A stretch of 64,000 bases of DNA from VBAS01 sp963773465 (GTDB lineage Bacteria; Bacteroidota; Bacteroidia; Chitinophagales; Chitinophagaceae). This document shows positions 16,572-24,820 of this stretch, piece by piece. Below the pieces are notes generated by a model, which did not search any database, was not told the DNA's origin, and saw nothing but the letters and a program-made list of their open reading frames with translations. The translations under genes were made by a program, and so were the position numbers. Numbering within the stretch: position 1 is the stretch's first letter; the number at the start of each line of letters is the position of its first letter. The stretch spans positions 1,364,001 to 1,428,000 of the forward strand of contig CAVZBF010000004.1 of the NCBI GenBank assembly GCA_963773465.1, in the 5' to 3' direction.

Positions 16572-17267
16572 TTATCGTTTACGTTTCTTTTTATAAGGAA
16601 AATTCTCTCCAAACCAATTCGTGATCCATTCAACGATCACATGAGGTTGTGTATCGTAATCAGCTGCTCTTTTATAATTATCATTCCACAACGTCTGGTG
16701 ATCGCTTAGCAGGTTGCATGTTGCATACACATCATACGTTTTACCAACAGAATTAGGAACCGGAACCTTTGAACCAATTCCCGTTCTGTAGATCACTGAT
16801 TTTGCAACACCAACACCATACGAAGCTTCATCACTCATATAACGTTGCTTCCGTATGCTCATCCTGATCACCGCATCGACACCTAATAGCTTTGCTAACT
16901 CATTATCGTCTTTTTTCCAGCTGTCACGAACGGAGATATTATTTTGGTCAAGGATCTTTTGTGTTGTATTTATATCCTGGAAGTTTACGGTGGTTACGTA
17001 CCTCTTTGTATTGGCATGTCTCAAAATGCTATTCATTAAAGCATATTGAAAATTTACACTTTCCGTCTCTTCGGCTTTTGCAATATCTTCTGGTGATAGG
17101 TTTTTCGGCAGTTTGCCAGCGAGAGTAATTTCTGCTGGTAAAATAGCCACCACTTTGTGGTCTTCTGTTTTTTCTGAAAAGTTACCTGCAGTGTAATACT
17201 TGTTGCTGCAGGCAAATAAGAAGAAAGCGAACGATGCAATAGATGCATAGAGTAGATTTTTTTTCAT
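16572..17267 (-). CDS. hypothetical lipoprotein
   Basis: About 231 aa from the start at 17267 (MKKNLLYASIASFAFFLFAC), a lipoprotein signal with the lipid-acceptor Cys at residue 20. A longer frame to 17297 only adds ten residues before the signal. The mature protein has a pattern VVAILPAEITLAGK, a central helix-rich part and AKLLGVDAVIRMSIRKQRY, resembling periplasmic lipoproteins with a TolB-N/CsgG-like alpha/beta core, but I cannot assign a family. The C-terminus is strongly basic (YKKKRKR). Intact; single-gene unit. Confidence 0.7.
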   Translation of the reverse strand: MKKNLLYASIASFAFFLFACSNKYYTAGNFSEKTEDHKVVAILPAEITLAGKLPKNLSPEDIAKAEETESVNFQYALMNSILRHANTKRYVTTVNFQDINTTQKILDQNNISVRDSWKKDDNELAKLLGVDAVIRMSIRKQRYMSDEASYGVGVAKSVIYRTGIGSKVPVPNSVGKTYDVYATCNLLSDHQTLWNDNYKRAADYDTQPHVIVEWITNWFGENFPYKKKRKR

Positions 17268-17382
17268 AAAGTCGGGTTTAGACACAATATATAACAACGA
17301 TAATGCCTGTGTGAGTAGTATCAGCCCGTTTAACTTTTCTATTTGTAGATTAAAAGTTAATGAGAAGAAACACGAAGTAGAT

Positions 17383-18247
17383 TTACTTTGTAAACTTATA
17401 TACCCTTACATAATCGACTTCCATCGTAGCCGGGAAGACGGTATCATCAACACCCATAGCGCCACCCCATGACCCACCAACTGCAATATTCATTAAAAGA
17501 TGAAAGCGTTTGTCAAAAGGCCAATAGTCAGGACCGCGCTCCCGGGTTCATGAATTCAAATATCTTTTCATCATCAATATATCCACGAATTCCATAGGAG
17601 GCCCAATCAACCCGGTAACGATGAAATTCATCGGAGGCAGTTGCAATAACTGAGCTAGCGCCTTTTTGTGTACCAAGTGTATGATTATAGGCTTTTGTAT
17701 GAATTGTGATATGCACACGATTCTGATCATAACCTACATGCTCCATTATATCAATTTCACCGCTATTTGGCCAGTTGCCATACACCCAATCGGTTGGTAA
17801 CGTCCATAACGCGGGCCATGTGCCCCGGCCTCTCGGAAGCTTTGCTTTTATTTCAAATCTTCCATATAACCAGTCGCCTTTGTTTTTGGTGACCATCCTT
17901 GCAGATGTATAGTCTTTGCCCGAATAACTTTCTTTTTTCGCTGTTATCTTTAATATGCCGCTATTGATATTTGCATTTAATCCATTGGTGTAATATTGAA
18001 GTTCATTGTTTCCCCAGCCATTACCGCCAATATCATAGCCCCACTTTGTTGCATCAGGTAATCCATCGGTTGAAAATTCATCTGACCAAACCGGTGTGCT
18101 TTCAAAAACCCATTCTTATGTTATTGGCGGAGGAGGTGGTGGTGGTGGCGGTGGAGGTTCACCCCCGGAACCACCTTTATTGCTGCATGAAAATAAAATC
18201 AAGCATAGCAATAAGTAAAAACTTCTTTCGATCCCCAAATTTTTCAT
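17383..18247 (-). CDS. GH16 beta-glucanase lipoprotein, one in-frame stop and one frameshift
   Basis: Secreted family-16 glycoside hydrolase (laminarinase/beta-glucanase type). Lipoprotein signal with Cys in LILFSCSNKGG, a poly-Pro linker (ten Pro), then VWSDEFSTDGLPDATKWGYD, the substrate-cleft segment RGRGTWPALWTLP and the catalytic SGEIDIMEHVG (two Glu and one Asp of ExDxxE). An in-frame TAA at 18116-18118 separates the linker from the catalytic domain. A frameshift near 17535 precedes DYWPFDKRFHLLMNIAVGGSW and the end DYVRVYKFTK. Without these changes the enzyme would be complete, so errors are likely; a truly broken gene is the alternative. Confidence 0.8.
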
Positions 18248-18295
18248 TTACCGAATTTACTTAATAAGATCAGTTGAAGCTAATGTCAAATAAAA

Positions 18296-20006
18296 TTAAT
18301 AACGCCAGCTTGTAAGATCTGCTCCTTGCGGCGCCCGGCTTTTAACTTCTTCCGTCCATTTTGGAATAAACAACTGGTGATATCTTAACCGGCTTATCCA
18401 AATGGGATTTTTATGATCGCCATTCCAGCAATGCTCGGCACGGTCTCCATAATCCACTTCGCAATTGCATTTCGGGTTTTCTAATTTTTTGATCATCTCT
18501 TCTGCGGTATACACAGCATTGTTTAAATAATAATTATCCATGTCACCAACATAGAGATGAATTTTACCGGCAAGTTTATTGCCAATCTTTGGCCAGTCAC
18601 GTTGAATGATATGAACGAGATCGTAATTGTCTTTCCAGTATTCGGCGACTTTCTTATTTATCTCGCCTGTGTATTTGTCAAAAATTCTTTCAGGATAGCC
18701 ATCTTTACCAACAGGAGAATATACCGCCTCCCAAATATCCCATTGGTCACCGCTCCGGCTTTTTGTTCCGATCGCAAGCTCTCGATAATTCATATCTCTT
18801 ACCATCGTATTTACATGCCCTAAATAATTTCTATGACCGGGACGCAAGACTTTTCTGAAAGGACCTTCCCTGTAATAAGCATTCTTATCTTCATAAATAT
18901 TGAATGAAGTATAATGACGGAAATCGATCGGATCGGGGCATGCTGCATAACATCCATTGTATTCATCGGGATAAAAAACCTGTGCAGCGAGAACTTCCCA
19001 GCCACCGGTACTTCCGCCATACATAAACCTGGCCCAGCCCTGACCGATACCACGAAAACGCTTTTCAATTTCAGGTATCAATTCATAAGTGATCGCATCA
19101 CCATACGGACCGATGTTAGCTGAGTTCACTGCATACGAATCATCATAATAAGGATTGGCATGTTGTATCTCTATTGCAATTACTCTTGGAAAATTTGCAC
19201 CGGTCCATAGTTTATAAAAATTATAAGCTTCCTGCTGTACGGTTTTATTATAACCCACCAGGTTAAATCTTGTATTGGTATCCGGTTTTAAATTTTCATC
19301 CGGTGGTGTCGTTCTCCATCCGCCAAAATCATCGGGAAAGTGTCCATGATAAATTGCTAAAGGATATTTTACATCGGGATGAGCGTCCCAGCCTTCGGGT
19401 AATAGAATATGTGCGCCGAGAAACATTGGTCTTCCCCAAAACTCTGTGAGCAGCTTGCTTTGAATTTTTATATGCTTGATATATTTCGTGTCTTCCGGTT
19501 CTTTGATTGGAGGAATTATTTTAGTCAGTACAATGTTGTGAAGGATCTTTGCTTTGGGATTAAATTTCATTCTTATTGGTTCTGAATAAAAATTTCCGGG
19601 CGCCAGGTTCCAGTGCTGTCCTTCACCTCTGTCCATTGGCAGTTTTACAACATGGCCATCCTTGCGATGAAACGTTTCATAGACATGAAACACCGCTTGT
19701 ATGTTGTAATCACCCGCAGGTACATCAGTAATTTTTTCAATAGGATACCCAAATGCACTTGCAGCTATCATTTTTGTTGTACCCGGTTGCCAACCTTCTG
19801 CATCTGCACCGAAAATTTGTTGTGTGTTCGGAGCGTCATTGATTTGAAAACGCGGTTCGCCGGAAAAATTTTTAGAGAAGATCAGAAGCAATCTTCCATC
19901 AAGTGGTTTTTTACTTAAGAGAATCCGGCAGCCGGATAGCAATGCTTTGTGAAAAAGAGAGAAGTGACAATAAGAATAAGCCAGTGATGAGAGTGATCTT
20001 CTTCAT
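18296..20006 (-). CDS. secreted alpha/beta-hydrolase (putative esterase), one frameshift
   Basis: Exported protein of about 569 aa. The start at 20006 gives MKKITLITGLFLLSLLSFSQ, then IAIRLPDSL; one extra A near 19920 moves the frame to SKKPLDGRLLLIFSKNF. The N-terminal beta-domain is followed by an esterase-D-like hydrolase domain: YPLAIYHGHFPDDFGGW (oxyanion region) and FMYGGSTGGWEVLAAQVFYP with nucleophile Ser in GGSTGG, Asp in LYVGDMDNYY and His in AEHCWNGDH. Large members of this type are annotated as putative esterases of unknown substrate. The neighbouring GH16 could suggest polysaccharide-linked esters (inference). Confidence 0.8.
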
Positions 20007-20016
20007 TGTTTATATT

Positions 20017-20686
20017 TTAGCTGAACGACTCATTTACGAAATCAAGCAAAGGCTGCAATGTTGCAAATGCATCGGTAGTTTTTTTTACCAGGGTTTTTGA
20101 TGTCAGCTCTGCGTCACTGAGTTTTACAAATGCGATATAGCTTTTAAGTTTTAAATATTCTGCAGCGGGATTATCCGGTTCATAACCTTTCGGCACACGG
20201 CTTAACAGAAATTCAGCGCTTTTATCCAGGTCTTTATATAGCGACTTAAATTTTTTCGAACCAATGATCTTTTTAAAGTCATTAAAATTATAATCGATCT
20301 CCTGTCTTACCTTTTTCAATTCGTCCGGACCGGGCTGATAAATGCCGCCGCCAACAAAACATTGCCCGGGTTCAAGATGAAAATAATAACCGGCAGTTGA
20401 GAAGGCTTTCTTGCCGCCTTTATTAATGCTTGCGCCAAAATTTGTTTTATAAGGAGATTTGTCTTTACTAAAACGGATGTCACGATTAATGCGGAACAAG
20501 CAATCCTTTGCTTTGATAGAAGCTATGGTCTTATCTTTTTTACCATGCTGATCAATTACCTGCTGAATAAATTTTGCAAAATCAGCTTTCGCTTCCTCAT
20601 ATCTTTTTCTATTCGCATCAAACCAGGGTTTGTTATTATTCTTTTTTAGATTCTTTTAGAAATTTTAAAGTAGCAGGTTGAAGCAT
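20017..20686 (-). CDS. DUF2461 family protein, one frameshift
   Basis: Conserved family of unknown function, about 220 aa, common in bacteria and yeast. The ATG at 20686 gives MLQPATLKFLKESKK. One extra A in a run of six near 20648 moves the frame before NNKPWFDANRKRYEEAKADF. The rest is diagnostic: RINRDIRFSKDKSPYKTNFG, GYYFHLEPGQCFVGGGIYQP and VPKGYEPDNPAAEYLKLKSY. The homopolymer location points to a sequencing error. It is 10 bp upstream of the esterase start, so co-transcription is likely. Confidence 0.8.
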
Positions 20687-20777
20687 AAACAATGATTAAA
20701 ACGATTAATAAGATTTTTTAGGAAATAAATTTAGCGAAGCTTTCCTCCTTAATCCAAAAAATCCTGAAAATCGTGGT

Positions 20778-21335
20778 TTAAATTCTTCCCCAGTTTTCGC
20801 CGCTTTTTATCCGGTAGATGGTCATCTCACTCACTTTATATTTCCGGGCGAGACGTTTTATGGTGATGGTTCGTTCGGGATCTTTCAGAATGTTTTTAAT
20901 TTTTCTTACATGATCCATATTCAGCTTTAAACCAACAGTACGATTGGCCTGGAGAGTTTTATAAGCAATTTTTGCCGGGCTCTTTTGCTGATGTATTATC
21001 ATTTGTTCCAACGTATACCAACGGAGATTTTGAACGTTGTTGTCAAGCTTATCATGATTGGCATGAATAACATAACGATGCTTTGGCGTAGGTTTTTTTA
21101 GAAATACTTTTGCGATCTCGCGGTGGATATACAATGTGCCTTTATTGCCTGGCCGGTGAAGGTTCAATGTTCGATACCCCGTGGTTAATGATCCACTCAG
21201 CAATTTTCCGTCTAGGATTTCTTTTTTATAGCTGGCAATGCGACCATGATTCGATATAGCATAGTTGTAACGAAGTTCCCTCCATCCCGAAAACCTCAGC
21301 GGCTTCCATACTTCACCTGGTAATTTGCTGATCAT
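20778..21335 (-). CDS. NUMOD4/HNH-type protein with C-terminal helix-turn-helix
   Basis: A 185-aa protein starting MISKLPGEVWKPLRF. The N-terminal NUMOD4-like module (GEVWKPL..YAISNHGRIASY) is followed by an HNH-3-like segment, with YIHREIAKVFL and HANHDKLDNNVQNLRWYT (central Asn-His and downstream Asn). A C-terminal helix-turn-helix reads ERTITIKRLARKYKVSEMTI and ends YRIKSGENWGRI. This is the architecture of free-standing homing-endonuclease relatives in phages and Bacteroidota. There is no intron, intein or phage gene beside it, so it may be a domesticated DNA-binding protein. Intact. Confidence 0.75.
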   Translation of the reverse strand: MISKLPGEVWKPLRFSGWRELRYNYAISNHGRIASYKKEILDGKLLSGSLTTGYRTLNLHRPGNKGTLYIHREIAKVFLKKPTPKHRYVIHANHDKLDNNVQNLRWYTLEQMIIHQQKSPAKIAYKTLQANRTVGLKLNMDHVRKIKNILKDPERTITIKRLARKYKVSEMTIYRIKSGENWGRI

Positions 21336-21482
21336 ATCGCATCATTTTTATCAATGGGATGCGGATGAGAAATAACAGGGTACAAAAAGCAGGGCAAATC
21401 GACCATTACTAAGTTAGATAAATTATATGCAAGCAATTTTTATTTTTTTAATCGGTGCTGCCTCAGTTTGAAATTAGGTATT

Positions 21483-21555
21483 TATATAACCACGGCGAAC
21501 GCTGCGAAACACGGCGTTTTACGCTGTGCTTCTTTGTGACCGCTGTGGTTTATAA
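21483..21555. repeat. CCACGGCG palindromic repeat
   Basis: An imperfect inverted repeat: TATATAACCACGGCGAACGC on the left and CGCTGTGGTTTATA on the right, with an inner pair ACACGGCG/CGCTGTGC. It lies in the 242-bp gap between the NUMOD4/HNH gene and the patatin gene, reads as a stable hairpin and resembles dispersed palindromic repeats. Confidence 0.65.
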
Positions 21556-21577
21556 AACCAAACTGACACAATACGTT

Positions 21578-22558
21578 TTAATGAAACCGTTCCCGCACAG
21601 CTTTTCTTCCGTTTTCAATCAACATAGTAACTTCTTCTTTTGATAATTTTCTTATTCGTGGCTGAACATCTCCATCACTGATTGAAACAGTTCGTTGCCA
21701 GTCTTCGTTTGTCAATCGCTGGCGATTCAGGTTCTCCATAATTATGGTATAAAATGCGCCGAGATATTCTTTAAGATTATTGACTGGCATTTCAGCAAGG
21801 GTTTTGTTTCCTTTATCATTCTCTATCTGAGCGTCGCGGTCGATCCTGAATCCAATGGTGTGCGGCGCCGCGCCCCGGGTATCAAAAATATGTATCGGAA
21901 AATTTTCAAGAAGTCCTCCATCTATCATCATATCTAATCCTTGTTTTTGTTTTGGACGATTGAATATATGGCCGATACTGTCAATATACACCGGTTCGAA
22001 ATAAAGAGGAATGCTTACAGAGATCCTTAGGGCGTCTTTGACCCGCATTTTAGGATATGTTTCATAAGAAAAAATAACCGGCTTCTGTTTATTAAGACTC
22101 GTGCCAGTTATATACAGATCTTTAAAACCCCTTTTATGCATTTCTTCGAAGCTGATATTTTCATCCCCCGTTTTTTCTTTTATGATCTTTTCAAGCCATT
22201 GCTCTATTTTTTTCCCCCGGTACCAGCCATAATACTTATTTACCCTGATTATACCTCCGATAAAAAAACATTTTCCATCATTTAGTTTTTTAAAATTTGT
22301 TTGTGAAATGATGTTTTCAATTTCTTTGCCTGAATAACCAAGGGCAATGGTAAGAGCAACAACACCACCTGAAGAAGTACCGCCTACTTTTTCAATAGCA
22401 GTCATCATTTTTTTTGATTCCATTTCCTGCACGACTCCGCAATAAGCAATTCCTCTTATGCCCGCGCCTTCAAATACAAGATGCTTAATTACAGCAGGTG
22501 ATTGTGCCAGTATAAATTGAAATGCCAGCAAAGGAAAAAGTAATAAACTCTTTTTCAT
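21578..22558 (-). CDS. secreted patatin-like phospholipase
   Basis: Lipid acyl hydrolase of 326 aa with a signal peptide (MKKSLLLFPLLAFQFILAQS). The patatin catalytic elements are all present: oxyanion loop LVFEGAGIRGIAY, nucleophile elbow GGTSSGGVVAL (GxSxG, about residues 59-65) and the catalytic Asp in MIDGGLLENFPI (DGG). It ends with a helical region. No beta-barrel (type Vd secretion) domain is attached, so it is probably periplasmic. Intact; upstream gap to ligA is short (52 bp) and same strand. Confidence 0.85.
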   Translation of the reverse strand: MKKSLLLFPLLAFQFILAQSPAVIKHLVFEGAGIRGIAYCGVVQEMESKKMMTAIEKVGGTSSGGVVALTIALGYSGKEIENIISQTNFKKLNDGKCFFIGGIIRVNKYYGWYRGKKIEQWLEKIIKEKTGDENISFEEMHKRGFKDLYITGTSLNKQKPVIFSYETYPKMRVKDALRISVSIPLYFEPVYIDSIGHIFNRPKQKQGLDMMIDGGLLENFPIHIFDTRGAAPHTIGFRIDRDAQIENDKGNKTLAEMPVNNLKEYLGAFYTIIMENLNRQRLTNEDWQRTVSISDGDVQPRIRKLSKEEVTMLIENGRKAVRERFH

Positions 22559-22610
22559 AAAAAAGGATGAGGTGATTGAATGATAATTGAGAAAGATAAA
22601 GAGGGAATGT

Positions 22611-24698
22611 TTAATTGAGCATTTTTAAAAATTCTGTTTCGGATATTATTTTAACGCTGTTGATCTTTTTTGCTTTTTCTAATTTGCTTCCGGCATCTTC
22701 TCCCACCACCAGGTAGTTCAGCTTACTGCTTACACCGCCAAGAATTGTTCCGCCGTTTTTCTCCACCATTTCTTCCGCTTCACTTCTTTTCAGTGTGGGC
22801 AATGTGCCGGTAAATAAAAAAGATTGGCCTGTAAGATTTCCGCCTTTAGCATGTTCTTTCTTTTCATTTTTCAATTTCAATCCCAGGCTTTCCAATTGCT
22901 GAAGCATTTTTATATTATCCTTATTGCGAAAAAAATGATAAATGCTGCCACCCACTTTTGGCCCGATGTCTTCAAGATTTTGCAGGTCTTCCAATGAATA
23001 ATTTTGAAAATCGAGCAAATGATTTACTGAACGTGATAATGTTTTTGCAGTTGTTTCTCCAACAAAACGAATACCTAAAGCATAAATGAGTCTGTGCAAA
23101 GGCTGGTTCTTTGAATTGCTTATTGCCGATTGCAAATTGCTGATCGATCTTTCGCCAAAGCCTTCCAGCTCGCCAATTTTATTAAAATCCAATTCATATA
23201 TACCGGGAATATCTTTCAGTAATCCCAGGTCGAAAAATTTCCGAACATTCGCATCTCCAAAACCACGAATATCCATTGCATCTTTACTGATAAAATGGAT
23301 GATGCGTTCAACCACCTGTGCAGGACATTCAATATTGACACAGCGCCAAACAGCTTCTCCTTCTTCTTTAAATAATTTGCCTTTGCAAACAGGGCATTGA
23401 TCGGGAAAAACGATCTTCTTCTCTTTACCCTTTCTTACTTCGGGCAATGATTTTACAATTTGCGGAATTACATCACCGGCTCTTTCAATCAATACCGAAT
23501 CACCAATCCGCAGATCTTTTTCTTTAATGTAATCTTCATTATGAATGGAAATGCTGCTGACCGTGACACCGCCGATTCCAACGGGTTCCAATTTTGCAAC
23601 CGGTGTCACAGCTCCGGTTCTTCCTACCTGGAATTCTACGCCCAGTAATTTACTTGTTGCCTGGCGGGCTTTGAATTTACATGCAATTGCCCATCGCGGA
23701 TGATGAGACGTCATTCCCAATTTATCCTGGAGCGCCACATCATTTACTTTGATCACCATCCCGTCTATCTCGTAAGGAAGATCATCACGTATTTCTTCAA
23801 ATTCATTACAGTATTTTATTACGGCTTCAATTCCTTTTAATACTCTTTTATCTTTTTGCGGACTGCGAAAACCAAGTTCCCAAAGGATCTCAAGAGTGCC
23901 TGAATGCTGATCCAATTCCTTAGCAGCCTTTTTACCCCGTAGCGTTGTATAATAACTGATATTATAAACAAACGCTTCAAGACTTCTTTTTCCAACTTCT
24001 GAAGGATCTTTTATCCGCAATGTGCCTGCAGCTGCATTTCGTGGATTCGCCAATGGAGGCAACCCTTGCTCCATTATTTTCTCATTATATTTTTTAAAAT
24101 TATTTTTATTGATCAGCACTTCTCCTCTTATTTCGATAACCTCCAAACCATAATCAGAAAATTTTGCTGAGAGCGGAATGCTTTTTATTTGTTTGATGTT
24201 GGTTGTTATATCATCTCCTTCCACGCCATCACCCCGCGTGGCGCCACGAACCAACAGATCATTTTCATAAATAAGAGAGATGCTTGCGCCGTCAAACTTA
24301 GGTTCTACGCAATATTCAATTTTATTTTCTCCAGTTAATTCCCTTGCCTTTCTGTCGAAATCGATAAGATCATCGGTGTTATAAGAATTACTCAGCGAAA
24401 GCATCGGTACTAAATGGGGAACAGTTGGAAAATCTTTTGTTAGTCCTTTAGCAACTCTTTGCGTTGGTGAATCAGCGGTTACCAGCTTTGGGTTTTCTGA
24501 TTCAATTTTTTCCAACGCTTTATAAAGCTGGTCGTATTCAAAGTCAGCAATGAGCGGATCATTTAATATATAATAGCGGTGTTCATGAAAACGCAGAACA
24601 TCACGAAGCGAGTCAATATCTTTCGCGGCAATGTCTTTTTTTTTGAGTAAGCCGGTTGTTTCGGTCTGTAGTTTTTTTGTTTGCTCTTTGCTATACAT
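22611..24698 (-). CDS. ligA: NAD-dependent DNA ligase
   Basis: Essential ligase sealing nicks during replication, 695 aa, full length. The N-terminal domain Ia (YYILNDPLIADFEYDQLY), the adenylation site with the active Lys in CVEPKFDGASISLIYEN, the OB fold (AVTPVAKLEPVGIGG), a four-Cys zinc finger (CPVCKG...CVNIECPAQ), a helix-hairpin-helix region and a C-terminal BRCT domain (LTGQSFLFTGTLPTLKRSEA) are all visible. The helix-hairpin-helix part contains four 7-bp ATTGCNN units (23115-23142). Intact, in contrast to several neighbours. Confidence 0.95.
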   Translation of the reverse strand: MYSKEQTKKLQTETTGLLKKKDIAAKDIDSLRDVLRFHEHRYYILNDPLIADFEYDQLYKALEKIESENPKLVTADSPTQRVAKGLTKDFPTVPHLVPMLSLSNSYNTDDLIDFDRKARELTGENKIEYCVEPKFDGASISLIYENDLLVRGATRGDGVEGDDITTNIKQIKSIPLSAKFSDYGLEVIEIRGEVLINKNNFKKYNEKIMEQGLPPLANPRNAAAGTLRIKDPSEVGKRSLEAFVYNISYYTTLRGKKAAKELDQHSGTLEILWELGFRSPQKDKRVLKGIEAVIKYCNEFEEIRDDLPYEIDGMVIKVNDVALQDKLGMTSHHPRWAIACKFKARQATSKLLGVEFQVGRTGAVTPVAKLEPVGIGGVTVSSISIHNEDYIKEKDLRIGDSVLIERAGDVIPQIVKSLPEVRKGKEKKIVFPDQCPVCKGKLFKEEGEAVWRCVNIECPAQVVERIIHFISKDAMDIRGFGDANVRKFFDLGLLKDIPGIYELDFNKIGELEGFGERSISNLQSAISNSKNQPLHRLIYALGIRFVGETTAKTLSRSVNHLLDFQNYSLEDLQNLEDIGPKVGGSIYHFFRNKDNIKMLQQLESLGLKLKNEKKEHAKGGNLTGQSFLFTGTLPTLKRSEAEEMVEKNGGTILGGVSSKLNYLVVGEDAGSKLEKAKKINSVKIISETEFLKMLN
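23115..23142. repeat. ATTGCNN heptamer x4 inside ligA
   Basis: Four consecutive heptamers ATTGCTT, ATTGCCG, ATTGCAA, ATTGCTG. On the coding strand they help encode SNLQSAISNS, just before the conserved QPLHRLIYALGIRFVGE. Degenerate rather than perfect, so it may be partly coincidental. Confidence 0.45.
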
Positions 24699-24773
24699 CG
24701 CTGAAAGTTAAGATTGTAAAAATAAAATTTTGAACTATATAAAATCGACCATGAGGAAGTTAAAAGCAGCCGT

Positions 24774-24790
24774 CGTGTAATTTATACACA
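24774..24790. promoter_or_regulatory. 17-bp palindromic operator before GH13 gene
   Basis: CGTGTAATTTATACACA: arms CGTGT and ACACA with a 7-bp spacer. Matching sites precede both susC genes (28659-28675, 54694-54710). It ends 6 bp before a -7-like TATCTTTA (24796-24803) and 30 bp before the GH13 ATG, so a bound regulator would overlap the promoter. Confidence 0.65.
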
Positions 24791-24820
24791 ATCCCTATCT
24801 TTAAGGTCCAAAACTTTCCA

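Noticed and set aside
20778..21335. NUMOD4/HNH gene as evidence of a prophage
   Set aside because: No terminase, portal, capsid, tail, lysis or integrase gene is seen within the window.
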